From assembly GCF_000308595.1 (NCBI RefSeq), contig NZ_BAGA01000111.1, positions 1 through 64,000 of the forward strand: a DNA stretch of 64,000 bases, in the 5' to 3' direction. The notes under the pieces were generated by a model, which saw only the letters and a list, made by a program, of their open reading frames with translations, made no database searches and had not been told where the DNA came from. The DNA is from Nocardia higoensis NBRC 100133. Its GTDB lineage: Bacteria; Actinomycetota; Actinomycetes; Mycobacteriales; Mycobacteriaceae. Position numbers and translations under genes: made by a program. Below are positions 25,157-34,015 of the stretch, piece by piece. Within the stretch, counting starts at the first letter, position 1. The number at the start of each line of letters is the position of its first letter.

Positions 25157-26305
25157 TCATCGCACGCGGGATCGGCCCGTCGTTCGAGCCAGCAACCCAC
25201 CCAGTAGCGCTGCACGCTCGGGCATCCTGTCGATGAGGACGTGTTCATTCCAGGCGTGCGGATGCCCCCCGACCGCGCCGAGGCCGTCCAGGGTCGGTAT
25301 GCCTAGCGCTGCGGTCAGATTGCCGTCGGACCCGCCGCCCGACCGCACAGCGGCCAAAGGCCCGATTCCGAGCGACTCCGCGACGGCCGCGGCCTCGGCA
25401 TACAACGTGCGAGCAACAGCCTCTTCGAACGGGGGCCGCTCGATGCCTCCGACGACGTCGACCACAGCGCCAGGAAGCTGCGCGGTCAGCCGGTGCATGG
25501 CAGCATCGACCCGCTCGAGTTCGGTGATCGTCCACGACCGTGCGTCGACATGCACCCGGGCGAATTCTGGCACCGTGTTGGCGGTTGTTCCGGCCGACGC
25601 CAGCGTCGGAACCACCGACGTCTCGCGATTTGAATCACCTATCCCCGTGATCCGAATGATTTGATGCGCAAGCTCGACACTCGCGTTCACTCCCAGATGA
25701 GGTTCGAGACCCGCGTGCGCCGCGCGACCGGTCACTTCGACCACGTAGTTCGCGATGCCCTTCCGCCCGACCTTCACCGCTCCCCCGTCGGCGGACGGCT
25801 CACACACCACAACGGCACCGGCATCCTGCGCCAGCTCCGCGATCAACGCACGCGAGGTAGCCGAGCCGACCTCTTCATCACTGGTCAGCAACACACTGAC
25901 GCGATCCGGGTCGGGCAGCGACTCGATGGCGGTCAGTGCCTGCACGATGCCGGCCTTCATGTCGAAAATGCCTGGCCCTCTCCCGATTCGGACACTCTCA
26001 TCGATCGAGAACGGCCAGTCACTGACCGTGCCGACCGGCCACACCGTATCGAAGTGCCCCAGCACCAGCACCCGTGGATCGGGCGCACGGGCGACCAGGT
26101 GCGCATTCTCCCCCACACGGGTGACCTCAGCGGGGCGATGCAGCGCCGAGGACAGCCAGGGCTCGATCAGCGACGCACACTCCTCGAGATGACGCGCCGA
26201 CGTCGATGGCGACTCACAATCGACGAGCTGGCGCAGCCTGCCGATCATCGTGGGCAGATGTCGTGCCGCGGCGGCGACAGTATCCAGGGGCATACGGACG
26301 ATCAT
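25157..26305 (-). CDS. M20-family metallopeptidase (carboxypeptidase G2-like), 382 aa
   Basis: Dinuclear zinc hydrolase. The metal-site motifs are in order: VLVLGHFDTVWP (first ligand and the catalytic Asp), GPGIFDMKAGIVQAL (bridging Asp), LLTSDEEVGSATSR (catalytic Glu-Glu), VVCEPSADGGA and the C-terminal WNEHVLIDRM (His). The dimerisation lid contains GRAAHAGLEPHLGVNA. Substrates in the family are acylated amino acids, often glutamates. No signal peptide, so cytoplasmic. It is transcribed toward the SDR gene with a 62-bp gap; the pair may be an operon. Confidence 0.92.
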   Translation of the reverse strand: MIVRMPLDTVAAAARHLPTMIGRLRQLVDCESPSTSARHLEECASLIEPWLSSALHRPAEVTRVGENAHLVARAPDPRVLVLGHFDTVWPVGTVSDWPFSIDESVRIGRGPGIFDMKAGIVQALTAIESLPDPDRVSVLLTSDEEVGSATSRALIAELAQDAGAVVVCEPSADGGAVKVGRKGIANYVVEVTGRAAHAGLEPHLGVNASVELAHQIIRITGIGDSNRETSVVPTLASAGTTANTVPEFARVHVDARSWTITELERVDAAMHRLTAQLPGAVVDVVGGIERPPFEEAVARTLYAEAAAVAESLGIGPLAAVRSGGGSDGNLTAALGIPTLDGLGAVGGHPHAWNEHVLIDRMPERAALLGGLLARTTGRSRVR

Positions 26306-26406
26306 GCCCTTCGTCCGCCGACCGCATCACCGTAGTGGTCCGCCGAGGCCAACGACGTTGGTCCGCCCGAAGCCCGTTCGATCGTGGCAGCGGTCGTCTT
26401 CGCCAG

Positions 26407-26973
26407 TTAGGGAGACACCACCCACGGGCCAGTCTCGACGAGTTGCACAAACTGCGTGACCGCACGACCCAGGTTTGCCGCACTGACACAGCACCACTCA
26501 TCGAATAGGGCCGCGCTCTTCTTGTTGAACGGGTACCGCCCGGCCTCGTAGGCATGTGCGAGCAGGCTCATGAGGTCGTTTTCCCAAGCGGCGTGCACGC
26601 ATTGCCGATTGCTCACCTGCCGTTCTTGATCGAGGAGCGAGCCGAGTTTGTGCTCAAATTTCATCGTCGTACTCGCATCCTTCCAAGACACGATCGACTT
26701 CTTGAGAACAAGCTCGCAGGTGTGGTGAGCGGTGAACACCAGCGGTCGAGCAAACCGCCAGCCGATGCGCTCAGTGTCATCACAGGAGGTACCGCTGGTA
26801 TGCGCAACGAGGACTCGCATCGTCTCCATGTACTCGTCTAGGCACTGGCCCCACCGGTCTACCTCGCTGGAGGCTGCCATCGACAGGCAGCATGAATCGG
26901 CGGCATGCTCGTCCGATTCGTCGGTCGCGCTGAAGAAGATACGATCAAGATCGGCAAGCTCGTTCGTGTCCAC
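26407..26973 (-). CDS. Helical hypothetical protein, HEPN-like, 188 aa
   Basis: The centre reads PLVFTAHHTCELVLKKSIVSW followed by KFEHKLGSLLDQERQ. This is the pattern (A-x-x-x-x-E-x-x-L-K, then H-x-L-x-x-L) of helical HEPN-type proteins, which in several bacterial conflict systems act as RNases or nucleotidyltransferase partners. No R-x4-6-H catalytic motif is obvious, so it may be a non-catalytic relative. Base composition is lower in GC than the genes to the left. No toxin or nucleotidyltransferase partner is adjacent. Confidence 0.5.
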   Translation of the reverse strand: MDTNELADLDRIFFSATDESDEHAADSCCLSMAASSEVDRWGQCLDEYMETMRVLVAHTSGTSCDDTERIGWRFARPLVFTAHHTCELVLKKSIVSWKDASTTMKFEHKLGSLLDQERQVSNRQCVHAAWENDLMSLLAHAYEAGRYPFNKKSAALFDEWCCVSAANLGRAVTQFVQLVETGPWVVSP

Positions 26974-27047
26974 AGTGGTCCGTTCTGGTCAGTTGTATGC
27001 GATGACCATCGCAGCACGTAGCAGGTCTAGTCGAATGAATTTCTGAG

Positions 27048-27284
27048 TTGGCCGAGCATCGCGCGTATGTGCTGACCCCGATGTGCACCTTCCGGCGACT
27101 CTACTTGCGATTAGCGACGGCCGCCGAGCTGACCGCGACCAACCGCTCACCCCGACTGATCGCCACGCTCACCGACGTGCGCATCAAGATGCACCGATGG
27201 GATAACGCTTCACCGGTACTGGAACTCGACACCGACCTGCGGCGCTACCGGCTCCCGGTCCCGGTCGCCAACTCCCGCACATAG
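27048..27284 (+). CDS. Doubtful ORF, 78 aa
   Basis: Helical, basic peptide (FRRLYLRLATAAELTATNRSPRLIATLTDVRIKMHRW) with no recognised family. Its end overlaps the 3' end of the GNAT gene on the other strand by 40 bp. The start lacks a convincing ribosome binding site. It may be a fragment of a larger lost gene; coding is uncertain. Confidence 0.25.
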   Translation: MAEHRAYVLTPMCTFRRLYLRLATAAELTATNRSPRLIATLTDVRIKMHRWDNASPVLELDTDLRRYRLPVPVANSRT

Positions 27285-27808
27285 ACGTCGAACACCGGCG
27301 AGGTCCAGCCCGCGTCCGGGGGACTATCCTGTGTGCCGACCAGAATCCACCCGGTGGCGCTGTAGAATCGGGCCGAATCCGACAGTGCCGGAATCACTCC
27401 CAGGCTGGCGCGCTGCTCTCTACGCCCGCCGAGCAGGGTCTCCATCAGCCGGGCACCGACGCGTTGCCGCCGCCACCGTACGCTGACCCCGATGTCGATC
27501 ACCGCGAAGGTGCGCCCCGCCCATTCGGTGGTGAATCCCTCCGGCACCGGATCACGCAGCCCCTCCCACCACCGGCCCGAGGTCAACCCGTAGCCGTAGG
27601 CGAAGCCCACCAGTTCCTCGCCGCACTCCGCCAGCGCGCACCCAAAACTCGGATCCGCCAGCATGCGCACCATCGACGCGTGATGCTCTGCGGGCGACTC
27701 GGCCACATTCGGCGGCACACTGAATACCTGCTGGTACAAGGCGCTGATGGCGTCCAACCGTTTCGCGGCCTCAGCCGCGGTCACCGCCTGCACCGAAACC
27801 TCGCTCAC
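27245..27808 (-). CDS. GNAT-family N-acetyltransferase, 187 aa
   Basis: Acetyl-CoA-dependent transferase fold: CALAECGEELVGFAYGYGL (strands 2-3), FAVIDIGVSVRWRRQRVGARLMETLLG (motif A, with the R/Q-x-x-G-x-G/A pyrophosphate loop as RRQRVGARL), and ASLGVIPALSDSARFYSATGWILVG (motif B with N replaced by D). GTG 27808 is chosen; the longer reading to 27970 adds a basic unconserved leader. Substrate unknown. No operon partner. Confidence 0.85.
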   Translation of the reverse strand: MSEVSVQAVTAAEAAKRLDAISALYQQVFSVPPNVAESPAEHHASMVRMLADPSFGCALAECGEELVGFAYGYGLTSGRWWEGLRDPVPEGFTTEWAGRTFAVIDIGVSVRWRRQRVGARLMETLLGGRREQRASLGVIPALSDSARFYSATGWILVGTQDSPPDAGWTSPVFDVYVRELATGTGSR

Positions 27809-27869
27809 ACCGGCGAGGATAGGGCCTGTGGCGATCTGACCGCCCTCACGATGCGGGCCTTTTCCCGAG

Positions 27870-28223
27870 ATGTGTAGGACTCGCGCGAACGCGAGCCGGC
27901 AATGTGCTCGCCGCCGTCGTTTGATCGGCCACGACACCGGCCGCGACCCGGTCCGCTTCGCCGTGCTCAACTATCCGGAACAGCTGTGGGCAGGCGATCG
28001 CCGGATGCCCCGGTCGGTGCTGATCGAACCATACGCCGATCAGGTTGGTGGCCACTACCGGCACCACCTCAAGCCGGACGACTCGTCGCTGATCGCCGCG
28101 GTCGCCCGTGGACCGGCGCCGGAGGCCGCCGGGCCCCAGCACTGTCTTTTCTGGGTCGCAGCCCCTGTCTACGTCGAGGGTGGCCGCAGACCGGCGCAAC
28201 CGGCGAAGGGCGAGCCAGAGTGA
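27870..28223 (+). CDS. Hypothetical protein, 117 aa, possibly truncated
   Basis: The readable core is PVRFAVLNYPEQLWAGDRRMPRSVLIEPYADQVGGHYRHHL, a beta-rich segment, followed by an acidic/proline tail. No family recognised. The first 25 residues are basic and look like out-of-context sequence, so the N-terminus may have been lost. Convergent with the metallo-hydrolase to the right. Confidence 0.35.
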   Translation: MCRTRANASRQCARRRRLIGHDTGRDPVRFAVLNYPEQLWAGDRRMPRSVLIEPYADQVGGHYRHHLKPDDSSLIAAVARGPAPEAAGPQHCLFWVAAPVYVEGGRRPAQPAKGEPE

Positions 28224-28304
28224 CGGCACCCTGTAGATCGGTCTATCAGGTGATCGCCTGAAGGTGATCCGGCGAGAAGAGGGAATGCCTTCTCATGTGC
28301 CACA

Positions 28305-29180
28305 TCAGAGAGTGGCAGTTGGGACGGGCTGCCAGTGGTGGGTGCCGCCGATGGTGGCGACGCAGCCGAATTGGGCGTCGGCGAAGTGCATACCAAAACC
28401 GAGCGCGTCGGGGCAGGTGAGTTGCTCGATGAGCCAGCTGGCACTGGCGCGGGACCGGGCGGGGTCATCGTCGGCAGAGCTGGTCAGGTCGGGGTGGGTG
28501 ATCTGGACCGGGGTGGTGATGGCGTCGCCGAAGATCAGCAGCTGCTGACCGCCGCTGGTAAGTCGGTAGCTGGTGTGGCCGAGGCTGTGGCCGGGGGTCG
28601 GGACGGCGTGCACGCCAGGGAAGATCTCTGGTTCGCCAATCGTGCGGATCTGGGCGGCGATCGTGTCGAGAACTTCCGGTGGTGTCCCGTCGGCGATCGC
28701 GAGGTGGGGGTTCTGCCATTCGGTGTGGGAGACCAGGATCGGGATGCCGCCGAAGATGCTGATGCTGGTACCGGGGTGGAACTGCCACAGCCATCCGAGG
28801 TGGTCCATGTGCAGGTGGGTGAGCGCGACGAGATCGAGGTCAGCGACGCTGCGACCAGCGGCGGCCAGGCTGGCCAGGAGCTTCCCACCTCGGAGAAGTC
28901 CGACCGGGGTGGGAACGGCCAGGGGGCCGAAGCCGGCGTCGATCAGCATGGCGCGGTCGCCGTATTCGATCAGCAGGGCGCCGACACTGGCGGCGAGGTA
29001 GCCGTCGCTGTCGATGTGGTCGGCGAATCGTTGCCAGATCTTTTCGTCGGCGTCGGGAAGCCAGCGGTAGGGGTCGATGCGGGCGACGCCGTCAGGCAGG
29101 TAGGTGACGCGGTGGTCGCCGATGTCGAGGCTGCGCAGGTCGATAGCTTCTCGGTTGAGGCGGTCTCGGGTGATGGTCAT
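28305..29180 (-). CDS. MBL-fold metallo-hydrolase, 291 aa
   Basis: Metallo-beta-lactamase fold with the signature THLHMDHLGWL (HxHxDH), upstream DAGFG, downstream VPTPGHSLGHTSYRL (His ligand) and GDAITTPVQITHPD (bridging Asp), and a final His near WLIEQLTC-GFGMHF. The arrangement is that of N-acyl homoserine lactonase/aryl hydrolase-type enzymes. ATG 29180 with AGGAGA upstream decides the start; the reading to 29411 is not supported. It lies just downstream of the conjugation operon but 169 bp away, so may be independent. Confidence 0.9.
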   Translation of the reverse strand: MTITRDRLNREAIDLRSLDIGDHRVTYLPDGVARIDPYRWLPDADEKIWQRFADHIDSDGYLAASVGALLIEYGDRAMLIDAGFGPLAVPTPVGLLRGGKLLASLAAAGRSVADLDLVALTHLHMDHLGWLWQFHPGTSISIFGGIPILVSHTEWQNPHLAIADGTPPEVLDTIAAQIRTIGEPEIFPGVHAVPTPGHSLGHTSYRLTSGGQQLLIFGDAITTPVQITHPDLTSSADDDPARSRASASWLIEQLTCPDALGFGMHFADAQFGCVATIGGTHHWQPVPTATL

Positions 29181-29349
29181 AGCGGGTTCTCCTGGTGAGG
29201 GTTGTGTCCGAAGTCTTCTGGCTTGGGACACTGCGGGGAGCCGACCTCGGCGGTGGGCGTCGGGTCGGGTGGAGTCGCGTCGTCCGGGTGGCCGTGTCAC
29301 ATCTGCCATGGCGCACTCCTGCGGATATGGCAGGGCGTCGGATGTGTGT

Positions 29350-30261
29350 TCACGGGTCCGGTCCGGCATCGATAGCAGCGTTCGGGCCAGGCACTTCCTC
29401 GAGTCCGTCACTGTGGCGATAGCCGGGCTCGTTTCCGAGGATGGGTCCGGGGATCGCGGCGGTGACAGCGCATTCGATGCCGTGGTTGTGTTCCGGCGGT
29501 CCGCCGCCAGCCAGGTGGGTGCGGGCGTGGTCGAGCCAGTGCTGTGGGTCGTGTAGTGACAGGTTCGCTCCCCAGCTGGAGGCTGGTGTTGCGGTGATGG
29601 ATCGGCGGTAGGTGTCTGCGAGGCCGCCGCCGGTGTAGGCGTGCCAGAGGGTGTGGATGTCGTCGAGACTCATGTCCCGGTAGGCACTGATCCGCTGGGT
29701 GAGGTCGGCTGCGGCGGTGGTGGTGATGCGGGCGCATTGGGTATGGCTGAGCTCGATGAGCTCAGCGGTGATGACGCTGCGTTGCCAGATGGCGCTCATG
29801 TTGCGATGGAACTGGGTCGTCGCGGCGGCGGTGGTGTCGTTGGTGGTGGTGCGGTGGTGATGGAGCAGGTGGTCTCGAACGGTGCTGACTGCGGCCATGT
29901 CGACGAGTAGGTGGGTGTCGGTCGCGACTCGGTTGCGGCTGCGACGCTGAGGATCTGTGCGGGCCGGGGGCAGGATCTGGTTGGGATTCCAGGGGTGCTG
30001 GGAGGTTCCGAGTCGTCGTGCGACAGCGATCCACGCTGCGGGTACGCCTCGGCTGCGCAGATCGATTTCCAGCAGTGCGCGGTCGCGGTCGGTGGTGTCG
30101 GCCCGGTGAAGCAGATTCAGCCGGTCGGCGGCCGTGTTGGTGGTGTTGAGAGCGCGGTGCAGTCGGGTGCTTTCGGTGGTGAGCTGGTGGATCCGGCGCA
30201 GTCCTTCGGCGTGGTCGGCGGGTATGTCGCGGACGCGTGGCGGTGGCGGGACCGGACTCAC
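29350..30261 (-). CDS. Conjugation-operon helical protein, paralogue A, 303 aa
   Basis: Last gene of the conjugation operon. One of five proteins here built on the same plan: a short N-terminal helix (LRRIHQLTTESTRLHRAL), about 60 residues ending in a G-V/I-P-x-x-W-I block (RGVPAAWIAVARRLG), a central W-N-P segment, and a later helix pair MSAIWQRSVITAELIELSHTQ with H-x-L-W (IHTLWHAY). No signal or membrane segment. Its ATG overlaps the stop of the next paralogue by 4 bp. Role unknown; probably an accessory of DNA transfer or regulation. Confidence 0.7.
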   Translation of the reverse strand: MSPVPPPPRVRDIPADHAEGLRRIHQLTTESTRLHRALNTTNTAADRLNLLHRADTTDRDRALLEIDLRSRGVPAAWIAVARRLGTSQHPWNPNQILPPARTDPQRRSRNRVATDTHLLVDMAAVSTVRDHLLHHHRTTTNDTTAAATTQFHRNMSAIWQRSVITAELIELSHTQCARITTTAAADLTQRISAYRDMSLDDIHTLWHAYTGGGLADTYRRSITATPASSWGANLSLHDPQHWLDHARTHLAGGGPPEHNHGIECAVTAAIPGPILGNEPGYRHSDGLEEVPGPNAAIDAGPDP

Positions 30262-31172
30262 CAGTCGGCTCCGTCGATGCTCGAGAATATCGGCGCGACT
30301 TCGCTGTTAGCGGGGCTGGTCGTCCATGGCTGGTCGGCGCCTGGCGAGGCGCTGAAGACCGTCTCGGCGGCCGGGGCGGAGGGTGATGTGGTCGCGGCGT
30401 CGACCGCTGAGCTGATGGACGAACCGACGGAGACGAACTGCGCCTGAATGTTGCCCAGCTCTGCCGTGATGGCGGCGCGCAATTCCCCGGTCGGCGGGAG
30501 TAGCGCAGCGTCATCGACGGGGATGGCGGCGACAGTGGCCAGGGCGGTGGCTTGTCCGGTGTAGGCGCGGGTGTCGGTTTTGGTGGCGGCGTGCCAGCGG
30601 TGGATGATCTGTTCGGCGGGGATATCGTCGAGCGTGGCGGCGGCGTAACGCGCCCAGTCCGAGAGATCGCCCCACAACTCCACGGCCAGGTCGGTGGTGA
30701 GGCCGAGGAGGTTGGCGACTCCGGCGGTACGCATCCGTACCCCCTCGAGCTTGGTGCGTAGGCCCGTTGGAGCGGCCTCGCCGGTCGCGTGTGTGAGTTG
30801 GTGGTAGGCGGCGTCGAGCGCTTCCCATTCCTGGATGCGGGCGACATCGGCGGTGAGGTTCGTCAGTATCCGGTCCCAATCGGTGGGGCCGGGGTCTGGC
30901 AGGGGCGAGTTCGGGTTCCATGCGGTGCCGCGGTCGCCGCGGGATTGGACGTGGTCGATCCATGACTGGGGGATCCCGCCGGCGGTCGCAGCGTCGGTCA
31001 GGTCCGCGCGGGTGAGGGCGTGGTGATGGTAGGAGACCAGCCAGGCATGCTCGGCGGGACCGTCGAATGTTGCTGCTCGGGTGAGCAACTCGGCGATGGC
31101 CATGCTGTGGTTGTGCAGGGCCTCGAGCACGCGGGTCTGGGTATCGGTCGGTGCGATTCTGGGGCCGGTCAC
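30258..31172 (-). CDS. Conjugation-operon helical protein, paralogue B, 304 aa
   Basis: Same plan as the 303-aa neighbour: LEALHNHSMAIAELL at the start, GGIPQSWIDHVQSRGDRGTAWNPNSPLPDPG (G-I-P-x-x-W-I and W-N-P), LTADVARIQEWEALDAAYHQL, VRMRTAGVANLLGLTTDLAVELWGDLSDW (the L-x-x-x-x-A/V-E-L-W motif). The C-terminal 90 residues are low-complexity and probably disordered. GTG 31172 overlaps the TGA of the DUF4913 gene (GTGA), so the longer frame to 31577 is rejected. Function unknown. Confidence 0.7.
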   Translation of the reverse strand: MTGPRIAPTDTQTRVLEALHNHSMAIAELLTRAATFDGPAEHAWLVSYHHHALTRADLTDAATAGGIPQSWIDHVQSRGDRGTAWNPNSPLPDPGPTDWDRILTNLTADVARIQEWEALDAAYHQLTHATGEAAPTGLRTKLEGVRMRTAGVANLLGLTTDLAVELWGDLSDWARYAAATLDDIPAEQIIHRWHAATKTDTRAYTGQATALATVAAIPVDDAALLPPTGELRAAITAELGNIQAQFVSVGSSISSAVDAATTSPSAPAAETVFSASPGADQPWTTSPANSEVAPIFSSIDGADW

Positions 31173-32092
31173 GGTGTTGCCCCGCGATCGGTGTCGGCGA
31201 ATGCACGAAAGTCGGGGCCGAAACCGGCGCGTTCGATCGGGGTCCGGGCGCCGGGCGGGCCGAACCAGTGGTGGGGAACGCGGGCGGTCGGCAGGCCGGG
31301 AAGGTGCAGGTGGTCGGCGGGTGTGCAGCGATGTAGTGGCCCGTGGGCGGCGTCGAGGATCACGCGCATGGTGGGGTCGATCTGGCGCACGAAGAGGTTC
31401 GACATCGCGGTGTGATCCTTGGAGATCACCGCGGCCTCGAAAGCGGCGTGGAGCAGGGCGAAGCGGACGGCCACGCCGTGGTGGTCGAACCAGCGTGAGC
31501 ACCAGGTGTAGGTGCCTTCCCGCTGCTGGGCGGCAATTCTGACCGCGGTCACCGGGAGCAGCCATTGCTGCACCCACGACGCGTAGTGGCTGAATCGCGG
31601 CGGGGGCGGCTTCTTCGTGTTGTCACCGTCATCGGCGACGCTGTCGGAGCTGCTGGCGTTTCCGGCCGGTGCGGCCTTCTCACCGGTGGTGCGGGGTCGG
31701 GTGAACCATTCGTCGGGGACCGGTTCGAACGGCAGCGATGGGGTGGGTATGTGCTCGGTCGGGGTGCAGCGGTGCAGAGGTCCTTTCGCCGCGTCGAGGA
31801 TGGTGCGCAGGTGGGCATCGACGTGGCCGGTGACGTAGCTGCTGGCGGCGCTGCCTCGGGATGCCTCGAAAGCGGAATGCAGGTGGGCGATGCGCACCGA
31901 GACGGGGCGGTGTACCCACCAGTGCGCGCACCAGGTGTAGGTGCCGTCGCGTTGGCCGTGGGACAGGCGGACGCTGATCAGCGGCAGCAGCCATTTCTCG
32001 GCGAAGGCCGTGAAGTGCGGGTAGGCGGGTTTGCGCGGCTTCTTCTTTCCTGTGTTGCTGGTGTTGGCGGTCGGTGGGGTCGCGCTGGTCAC
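31169..32092 (-). CDS. Tandem DUF4913 protein, 307 aa
   Basis: Two copies of the same about 100-residue domain. Copy 1 (about 25-130): WLLPLISVRLSHGQRDGTYTWCAHWWVHRPVSVRIAHLHSAFE...PLHRCTP. Copy 2 (about 165-275): WLLPVTAVRIAAQQREGTYTWCSRWFDHHGVAVRFALLHAAFE...PLHRCTP. This matches DUF4913, found beside coupling ATPases on actinomycete plasmids. The domain normally occurs once per protein. It overlaps the VirD4 stop by 4 bp, suggesting that it works with the coupling protein. Confidence 0.85.
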   Translation of the reverse strand: MTSATPPTANTSNTGKKKPRKPAYPHFTAFAEKWLLPLISVRLSHGQRDGTYTWCAHWWVHRPVSVRIAHLHSAFEASRGSAASSYVTGHVDAHLRTILDAAKGPLHRCTPTEHIPTPSLPFEPVPDEWFTRPRTTGEKAAPAGNASSSDSVADDGDNTKKPPPPRFSHYASWVQQWLLPVTAVRIAAQQREGTYTWCSRWFDHHGVAVRFALLHAAFEAAVISKDHTAMSNLFVRQIDPTMRVILDAAHGPLHRCTPADHLHLPGLPTARVPHHWFGPPGARTPIERAGFGPDFRAFADTDRGATP

Positions 32093-33966
32093 TGTGTGCG
32101 CTCCTCGGTCGTTGGGTCGCCGTCATCGGGAGCCACGGCGACCACGGTCGGTGCGTTCGGGTTGGTGAATCGTCGAAGGGATTCGCGGATGAGCGGTGCG
32201 TACTCGGTGTCCTGCCACCAGGTTTTCGCGACGACGACGGGGCCGTGTCCGGGCAGGCGTACCAGTGCGCGGTCTTTGGGTAGTGCGGCGAGTTGGGCGA
32301 TGTCGAGGATGGGTTCGGCTCGCCAGGAAAGGGTTCGGTTGGTGCCGCCCGCGCCGCGGCTGCGGGAGCGGTCGGCGACATCGTGCTGGCCGGTCATCTG
32401 GGACCAGTGCTGGAGGTAGTCCACTGCGGCGATGCCGCCGCCGTAGACTTCGATCGACTGGGCGCGCATGGTTTTCAAACCGTTTGTGCCCCAGAGGTCT
32501 TCGCCCTGTTCGAGGACTTGCAGGATCGTGATGAGGATGATGCCGCAGCCGCCGGCGTAGGTGTAGTAGCTGGGGAGCTCGGCGATGCGGGCGCAGTTGG
32601 CGGCCTCGTCGAGCACTGCCAGCAGGGGTATCGCGAGTCGGCCGTCGGGTCGCGCGCGGGCTGTGGTCAGGGCTGCTTCGATGATCTGGCCGACCAGCGC
32701 CGAGGTCAGTGGCGTCGCGCCGTCGGGGCCGGCCATGCTCAGCGCGTAGACGGTATCGGTGGAGGTGACGAATTCCAGCGGTCTGAATTCGGGCAGGTCG
32801 TGGGTGGGTGGGAGTTCGGTTTCCTCGATCACGACGGTCGTGTCGCCGGTGCGTTTATCGGTCTGTTCACGCACCCGCAAGCGGGTGCGGGCCGGTGGTG
32901 TGACCATGCGCGCGTAGTCGGCGTCGGCGAGCACGTTGAGATATCTGCGGGCCATGTCGTACAAGCCGTCGCGCTGGCGGGCGTAGAGGGCCTGGGATTC
33001 GCGGATCCGGTCAGCGGGGCGGTGCTGGCCGTGGTTGTCCAGGATCAGCGCGGGTGTCTGGTCCTGGTCACGGCCGAGCCATTCGGCCACATGCAGCAGG
33101 TCGCCGCCGGAGCGGGCAGCGGCCAGGATGTAGAGCGCTAAGAGTTCTTGGGCTCCGCCGTCGAAGTAGGAGTCGACTTTCGCGTTCGCTGCTTGCGCTG
33201 CCGATCCTGAGGCGGCAGAGACGAAGAAGCCGGCCAGTTTGCGGGCAGCGGGCAGGTTGGTGACCTGGGTCAGCAGGTTCACCCAGAAGCCGCAGGTCGG
33301 TGTTCCGGTGACTCCTTGCAGGTCCGACAGCCAGATCCGGCCGTGTCGTTCACGCCCGGTGAGGGTGTGTCGGTAGAGATCGGGCTTGTTGGAGGTGGCC
33401 AGGCACGGTCCCCACGCGGCGAGCACCGCCGGGATCGCCCAGGCCATGGTTTTTCCGGTGCGGGTGCCCGCGGCGATCGTCACTCCGAGTTCGGCGGGGA
33501 CGAATAGTTCGACACTGCCGATGACGGTCGACCCCAGCGGTGGTCCTTTCATCGCCTGGACGTCTGCGGGTGCATCCGCGAGCAGTCGCCGGTTGGCTGC
33601 CGTGTTGTCGACGGCGCGGGCAAGCCGGATCTGGTTGGGGCGTTGCATGGTTCGTGCGGCGGCATCGATTTCGCTCGGTGGGCGCAGCAGGCGTCGGCCG
33701 GCGATGAGTATCGCGGCCTCGGCGGTGTAGAACAGCACTGCGGCCGTGGTGGCCTGCCACGGCCACACCAGGGTGCCGAGCGTGACACCGATCAGCGCCG
33801 AGGCTGGATGTCCGGCGATCGGCAGTCCGGCCCACCAGCTGCCCATCGCGAGCGCTGCCCATGCGGTGCCCGCGACCGCGAGCACAGCGCCGAACAGCAG
33901 CAGTAGCGTGGTTTCCTCACCGAGCCCGCCTTTGATGCGTCGGCGTGTCTCGCGGTTCGAGATCAT
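32089..33966 (-). CDS. Type IV coupling ATPase (VirD4/TraG family), 625 aa
   Basis: Membrane-anchored DNA-translocation ATPase. Two hydrophobic segments lie at about residues 20-41 and 56-92. Walker A is AAGTRTGKT (about 165-173), Walker B is IPLLAVLDEAAN, and an ITILQVLEQ sensor-like strand follows. Strands such as ATSNKPDLY and VYALSMAGPDGATPLTSALVGQI are typical of TraG-like proteins. Length is normal. ATG 33966 has GAGGAGG at ideal spacing, so the longer frame to 34062 is excluded. It would link a relaxosome to the secretion channel encoded from 40 to 48 kb, but no relaxase is in the window. Confidence 0.93.
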   Translation of the reverse strand: MISNRETRRRIKGGLGEETTLLLLFGAVLAVAGTAWAALAMGSWWAGLPIAGHPASALIGVTLGTLVWPWQATTAAVLFYTAEAAILIAGRRLLRPPSEIDAAARTMQRPNQIRLARAVDNTAANRRLLADAPADVQAMKGPPLGSTVIGSVELFVPAELGVTIAAGTRTGKTMAWAIPAVLAAWGPCLATSNKPDLYRHTLTGRERHGRIWLSDLQGVTGTPTCGFWVNLLTQVTNLPAARKLAGFFVSAASGSAAQAANAKVDSYFDGGAQELLALYILAAARSGGDLLHVAEWLGRDQDQTPALILDNHGQHRPADRIRESQALYARQRDGLYDMARRYLNVLADADYARMVTPPARTRLRVREQTDKRTGDTTVVIEETELPPTHDLPEFRPLEFVTSTDTVYALSMAGPDGATPLTSALVGQIIEAALTTARARPDGRLAIPLLAVLDEAANCARIAELPSYYTYAGGCGIILITILQVLEQGEDLWGTNGLKTMRAQSIEVYGGGIAAVDYLQHWSQMTGQHDVADRSRSRGAGGTNRTLSWRAEPILDIAQLAALPKDRALVRLPGHGPVVVAKTWWQDTEYAPLIRESLRRFTNPNAPTVVAVAPDDGDPTTEERTQ

Positions 33967-34015
33967 CAGCAACCTCCTCGACTGATGATGGAATGCGGTT
34001 CTCGGGCAATGGTTT

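Noticed and set aside
30258..31577. 439-aa version of paralogue B
   Set aside because: The extra N-terminus lies antisense-like over the DUF4913 gene in another frame; GTG 31172 with a 4-bp overlap is the coherent start.
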